From positions 496,001 through 560,000 of the forward strand of contig JANQRH010000026.1 of NCBI GenBank assembly GCA_028284625.1: a stretch of 64,000 bases of DNA, read 5' to 3'. Below, piece by piece: positions 60,626-64,000 of the stretch; the first letter of the stretch is position 1, and each line of letters begins with the position of its first letter. The notes beneath the pieces are model-generated. The model was not told the origin of the DNA. It searched no databases and worked only from the letters and a program-made list of their open reading frames with translations. This stretch comes from Afifellaceae bacterium. Lineage in GTDB: Bacteria > Pseudomonadota > Alphaproteobacteria > Rhizobiales > Afifellaceae. The translations under genes and the position numbers were made by a program.

Positions 60626-61366
60626 ATGGCCGACGACGATCGCCGAACCGACACATTCATCCGCGAAGTCGATGAGGAGCTGCGCCGCGAACAGCTGAAG
60701 GCGCTGTGGAACCGATTTGGCTGGGCGTTCATCGGCGTTTGCGTGCTGATCGTTCTGATCACGGCGACTTACCGCGGCTGGATTTGGCTGGAGGAACGGC
60801 GCGCCGCGGAGGCGGGCGATCGCTACCTGGCGGCGCTGGAATCGATCACCGACGGCGATCGCGCAGCCGGGGTAGCGGAGCTTGAGGCGATAGCGGCGTC
60901 GGGAAACACCGGATACGCGACGCTGGCGCGGCTCAAGCTTGCCGGCGACGACGCGGCCGCCGGCAACAACGAGACGGCACTCTCCGCCTTCGACGCTCTC
61001 GCAGCCGACAATGCGCTGGAGGAGCCGCTCCGCGAGCTGGCCCGGATCAGAGCGGCGCTGGTGGCGCTTGACATGGGCGACACGTCCGGAGCCGTGGAGC
61101 GTGCCGAAGCACTGAATGTCGCGGGCAGCCCGTGGCGTCACGCAGCCCGCGAGGTTCTGGGCACTGCTGCTTATGGCGCCGGCGATCTGCAGACGGCGCG
61201 CGATCACTTCACCTCCATCCAGGAGGACGCTGAGACGCCGCAGGACATCTGGCAACGCGCCGGCCAGATGGTGGCACTGATCGACGGGCAGCTCGCGATC
61301 CCCGCCGCACCTGCCGGCGACACGGAAGCGCCATCTGAGACCGCGCCTGTGACCAACGGGCAGTAG
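60626..61366 (+). CDS. YfgM-like TPR membrane protein
   Basis: A 246-residue protein with a short cytoplasmic N-terminus, one helix (about residues 31-50) and a periplasmic helical TPR-like domain with Ala-rich repeats, then a Pro/Thr tail. This is the YfgM/DUF2133 layout. YfgM works with SecYEG and PpiD in Escherichia coli. The order with bamB and der is conserved in many proteobacteria. Confidence 0.82.
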   Translation: MADDDRRTDTFIREVDEELRREQLKALWNRFGWAFIGVCVLIVLITATYRGWIWLEERRAAEAGDRYLAALESITDGDRAAGVAELEAIAASGNTGYATLARLKLAGDDAAAGNNETALSAFDALAADNALEEPLRELARIRAALVALDMGDTSGAVERAEALNVAGSPWRHAAREVLGTAAYGAGDLQTARDHFTSIQEDAETPQDIWQRAGQMVALIDGQLAIPAAPAGDTEAPSETAPVTNGQ

Positions 61367-61394
61367 GCGCCAATTCCGCCGCAATGACGAGGCA

Positions 61395-62729
61395 ATGCAC
61401 ACGACCATGCCGATGAAAAGATCCGCCGCTGCGACAACCACGCTGATCATGGCCGCAATCCTCGTTGGCGGCTGCAGCGCCTTAAGTGGGCTGAACCCGC
61501 TGAGGGAAAAGGATGTGATCCTGCCCGGCGAGCGGCGCGCAGCACTCCCGCAAGGAAGCTACGAGGTGACGGGCGGCACACCGTCGATCGGCTCCGCACA
61601 GGCGCTCGCCGATTGGTCGCAGCCGGGCGGCAACGCCGCCAACGCACCGGGGAATGTCAGCCTTGCCGGAACGTCCGCCGCGTCCTCCTGGCGTATCCGC
61701 GCCGTGCAGAAGGCCAGCAAGCGCAATGTCCGGCCTTCGGTCCCGCCGATCGTCCATGGCGGGCGTATCTTCGTCTACGACACAAGCGGCACGGTGACGG
61801 CGCTGGCCGCCGGCGGCGGCAAGGCGTGGGCCTTTTCGCTTGCACCGGAAGGCGAGAAGAGCAGGGCGGCCGGCGGCGGCATCGCGGCCTCCGGCAACGC
61901 CATCTTCGCCGCAACGGGATTCGGCGAACTGGTGGCGCTCGACGCGGCCACCGGCACGCGCATCTGGACATTTGAGATGAGCGCGCCGGCGCATTCCGCG
62001 CCGACCGCAGCCGGCGGATTGGTTTTTGTCGTGAGCGCAACGAACGTGTTGCATGCCGTCAACCAGGCTGACGGCACGGAGGCCTGGCAATATCCGGGAA
62101 TCCCGGAGACGGCCGGCGTGCTGTCGGCGGCAAGTCCGGCGGTGTCCGGCAATACCGTGGTCGTTCCGTATTCCTCCGGCGAGATCATCGCCTTCGATTC
62201 AAGCTCTGGGCAGCTGAAATGGGCTGACGCGGTTGTCCGCTCTACCCGCACGCTCGCGGTTTCCGGCCTGACGGACGTGGCGGCAAGCCCGGTCATCTTC
62301 GACGGTGTGGTCTATGCGACCGGCGTCTCCGGCCGCACGATTGCCGTGCGCGCTTCCAACGGCGAGCGGCTTTGGGAGGAGAATATCGGCAGCGCCTCCA
62401 CGCCCGCCGTCTCCGGCAACGCCATGTTCGTCGTCGACCTTGAGGACAATCTCGTTGCGCTGAACCGGTCCACCGGCGAGGTGTTCTGGCGAACCGAATT
62501 GCCGGTGGTGCGCAAGAAGCGCTTCTTCTCCGTTTGGGCCGGCCCGACGCTGGCAGGCGGTGTCCTGTGGGTGGTGTCGAACGACCGCAAGCTGATCGGC
62601 GTCGACCCCGCGCTCGGCACGATCGTCGCGGACCGCAAATTGCCGAGCCCGGCCTACATCAAGCCGATCGCCGCCGGGGGGCAGCTCATTCTCCTCACTG
62701 CCGACGGCTCGCTCGCGGCGTATCGCTAG
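61395..62729 (+). CDS. bamB: BamB, outer membrane assembly lipoprotein
   Basis: A 444-residue PQQ-type beta-propeller lipoprotein of the BAM complex. The lipobox is LVGGC (Cys27) after a hydrophobic h-region. Repeats such as VYATGVSGRTIAVRASNGERLWE and MFVVDLEDNLVALNRSTGEVFW show the eight-blade pattern. ATG 61395 gives the signal sequence with GAGG upstream; later ATGs at 61407 and 61413 are possible. It is followed by a palindromic repeat and der. Confidence 0.92.
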   Translation: MHTTMPMKRSAAATTTLIMAAILVGGCSALSGLNPLREKDVILPGERRAALPQGSYEVTGGTPSIGSAQALADWSQPGGNAANAPGNVSLAGTSAASSWRIRAVQKASKRNVRPSVPPIVHGGRIFVYDTSGTVTALAAGGGKAWAFSLAPEGEKSRAAGGGIAASGNAIFAATGFGELVALDAATGTRIWTFEMSAPAHSAPTAAGGLVFVVSATNVLHAVNQADGTEAWQYPGIPETAGVLSAASPAVSGNTVVVPYSSGEIIAFDSSSGQLKWADAVVRSTRTLAVSGLTDVAASPVIFDGVVYATGVSGRTIAVRASNGERLWEENIGSASTPAVSGNAMFVVDLEDNLVALNRSTGEVFWRTELPVVRKKRFFSVWAGPTLAGGVLWVVSNDRKLIGVDPALGTIVADRKLPSPAYIKPIAAGGQLILLTADGSLAAYR

Positions 62730-62777
62730 AGCATGATCCCAAAAAGTGGGAGCCAGTTTTCGGATAAGATCATGCTC
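62729..62777. repeat. Rhizobiales-type palindromic repeat, first unit
   Basis: GAGCATGATC (62729-62738) and GATCATGCTC (62768-62777) are perfect 10-bp inverted arms. The inner CCCAAAAAGTGGG and the AGTTTTCGG part match, as far as I recall, a dispersed intergenic palindromic element common in Rhizobiales genomes. It starts inside the bamB stop codon region. Confidence 0.75.
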
Positions 62778-62788
62778 CAGCAAAGAAA

Positions 62789-62830
62789 TAGAGCCGCCAT
62801 TCTGATACAGTCAGAATGGAAAAGGCTCTA
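62789..62830. repeat. Rhizobiales-type palindromic repeat, second unit
   Basis: TAGAGCC (62789-62795) pairs with GGCTCTA (62824-62830), and inside CCATTCTGA (62797-62805) pairs with TCAGAATGG (62811-62819). The unit follows the first by 11 nt; the pair looks like one composite element. It contains the upstream in-frame ATG of der. Confidence 0.72.
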
Positions 62831-62851
62831 AGCCGGCTTGTAACGAAGACC

Positions 62852-64000
62852 GTGGCCTTCACTGTCGCCATTGCTGGGCGGCCGAATGTCGGAAAGTCCA
62901 CGCTTTTCAACCGCCTTGTCGGACGGCGGCTGGCACTTGTGCATGACCGACCAGGCGTGACGCGCGACCGCCGCGAGGCGATTGCGGAATACGGCGATCT
63001 CAGCTTCCGCCTCATCGATACCGCCGGGCTGGAGGATGCGCCGGAAGAGACCTTGACCGGCCGCATGCGCAAGCAGACCGAAGCGGCGATCACCGAAGCC
63101 GATCTTGTCTTGTTCATGATCGATGCGCGCGCCGGCCTCACGCCGGTCGACGAGCACTTCGCCACACTCCTGCGCACCGCCGACCGGCCTGTCGTGCTGG
63201 TCGCCAACAAGGCGGAGAGCAATGCGGCCGATGCCGGCGTCACGGAGGCCTACGCGCTCGGCTTCGGCGACCCGATCGCCATTTCCGCCGAGCACGGGAT
63301 CGGCATGCCGGACCTGCTCGATGTCATTCGCGACGCCATGCCGGCCGACGAGGGAGGAGAGTCCGGCGATGATGAAGCCGATGCCAAGCCGCTCTCCGTC
63401 GCTATCATCGGACAGCCCAATGCCGGCAAGTCGACGCTCGTCAACCGGCTGATCGGCGAGGAGCGCCTGCTGACCGGCCCGGAGGCCGGCATCACACGCG
63501 ACGCCATCGCCGTCGACTGGGAATGGCGCGGGCGCGCTTTCCGTCTCGCCGACACCGCCGGGCTTCGCCGCAAGGCCAAGGTCGTCGACAAGCTGGAGCG
63601 ACTGTCGGCCGGCGACGCCATCCGCGTCATACGCTTTGCGGAGATCGTGGTGCTGCTGATGGACGCGACCGAACCGCTTGAGAAGCAGGACCGTCAGCTC
63701 GCCGATCTCGTGGCAAGCGAAGGGCGGGCGCTGGTGCTTGCCCTCAACAAATGGGACCTGGTGGCGAACAAGGACGCGCGCCTCGCTGAGCTGAAGGCCG
63801 ATTTGGAGGAAACGCTGACGCAGGTGCGCGGCGTGCCGATGGTGCCGATCTCTGCGCTGGGCGGCGAAGGCCTCGACCGTCTGATGGAAGAGGTCGTTGC
63901 GATCCACGAGACCTGGAACGCGCGCGTCCCCACCGCCGCACTCAATCGCTGGCTGGAGGCGATGATCGTGCGGCATCCGCCGCCGGCTGTCTCCGGTCGC
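62852..64000 (+). CDS. der: Der (EngA) ribosome-assembly GTPase, 3' truncated by window
   Basis: The first 383 residues of a double-domain GTPase needed for 50S ribosome assembly. G domain 1 has [15 protein letters not shown] and NKAE; G domain 2 has [20 protein letters not shown] and NKWD, the EngA pattern. The start of the KH-like domain is reached at the end. GTG 62852 ([16 protein letters not shown]) fits the usual family N-terminus. ATG 62816 would add 12 residues but lies inside a palindromic repeat. The reading frame is open at 64000. Confidence 0.92.
   Translation, partial: MAFTVAIAGRPNVGKSTLFNRLVGRRLALVHDRPGVTRDRREAIAEYGDLSFRLIDTAGLEDAPEETLTGRMRKQTEAAITEADLVLFMIDARAGLTPVDEHFATLLRTADRPVVLVANKAESNAADAGVTEAYALGFGDPIAISAEHGIGMPDLLDVIRDAMPADEGGESGDDEADAKPLSVAIIGQPNAGKSTLVNRLIGEERLLTGPEAGITRDAIAVDWEWRGRAFRLADTAGLRRKAKVVDKLERLSAGDAIRVIRFAEIVVLLMDATEPLEKQDRQLADLVASEGRALVLALNKWDLVANKDARLAELKADLEETLTQVRGVPMVPISALGGEGLDRLMEEVVAIHETWNARVPTAALNRWLEAMIVRHPPPAVSGR

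Noticed and set aside
62816-62851. Upstream ATG for der
   Set aside because: It lies in the arm of a palindromic repeat, has no ribosome site, and adds residues not usual for Der.

Overview
The window comes from a GC-rich alphaproteobacterial phototroph, most likely a Hyphomicrobiales (Rhizobiales) purple or aerobic anoxygenic bacterium. The evidence is a nearly complete bacteriochlorophyll a photosynthesis gene cluster (PGC) in alphaproteobacterial order, candidate FixK/FNR boxes, and a GAGCATGATC-type palindromic repeat common in Rhizobiales. The genus cannot be fixed from sequence alone. No rRNA, tRNA, CRISPR array or insertion sequence was seen.

Position 1 to about 33.7 kb is the PGC. 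On the plus strand are the end of bchX, bchY-bchZ, a divergent pufQ and pufBALMC (LH1, reaction centre L and M, tetraheme cytochrome). A DsbA-family gene follows. On the minus strand a tightly packed superoperon runs from 24.3 kb down to 8 kb: bchF-N-B-H-L-M, lhaA, puhA-B-C, a small conserved gene, acsF, puhE, hemA, then idi. Divergent from bchF are aerR/ppaA and ppsR, then bchG, a PucC-family gene, bchP and a small membrane gene, facing tspO. bchE-bchJ close the cluster. Both the O2-dependent (AcsF) and the O2-independent (BchE) cyclase are present. Perfect PpsR sites (TGT-N12-ACA) lie upstream of bchG (one) and bchE (two in tandem), and imperfect ones lie upstream of bchF. The local PpsR has no cysteine. 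Carotenoid genes, bchC, bchD, bchI and pufX are not in the window.

From 33.9 to 38.5 kb is a family-1 carbohydrate-type ABC importer (permease, permease, binding protein, ATPase). From 38.6 to 49.9 kb is an accessory carbon-use region: a GntR/FCD regulator, an SLC13 carrier, malonyl-CoA synthetase and malonyl-CoA decarboxylase (a rhizobial matRABC-like set). Divergent from these are an intradiol ring-cleavage dioxygenase, a TRAP transporter (P-Q-M) and a sulfatase/phosphonate monoester hydrolase-family enzyme. A shared 9-mer (ATCGATATT) upstream of gntR and in the divergent mcd/dioxygenase promoter suggests one regulon.

From 50 to 52.1 kb three genes (alpha/beta hydrolase, phosphoribosyltransferase, DUF3775 protein) are flanked by two TTGA-N6-TCAA boxes, a candidate low-oxygen island. 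From 52.2 to 57.9 kb lie soeC-soeB-soeA (cytoplasmic-type sulfite dehydrogenase), a 66-residue leader gene and a divergent LysR regulator. The right end is housekeeping: a small PRC/DUF2171-like gene, a PQQ-type sugar dehydrogenase, NnrU, a YfgM-like TPR protein, bamB, and der cut by the window edge.
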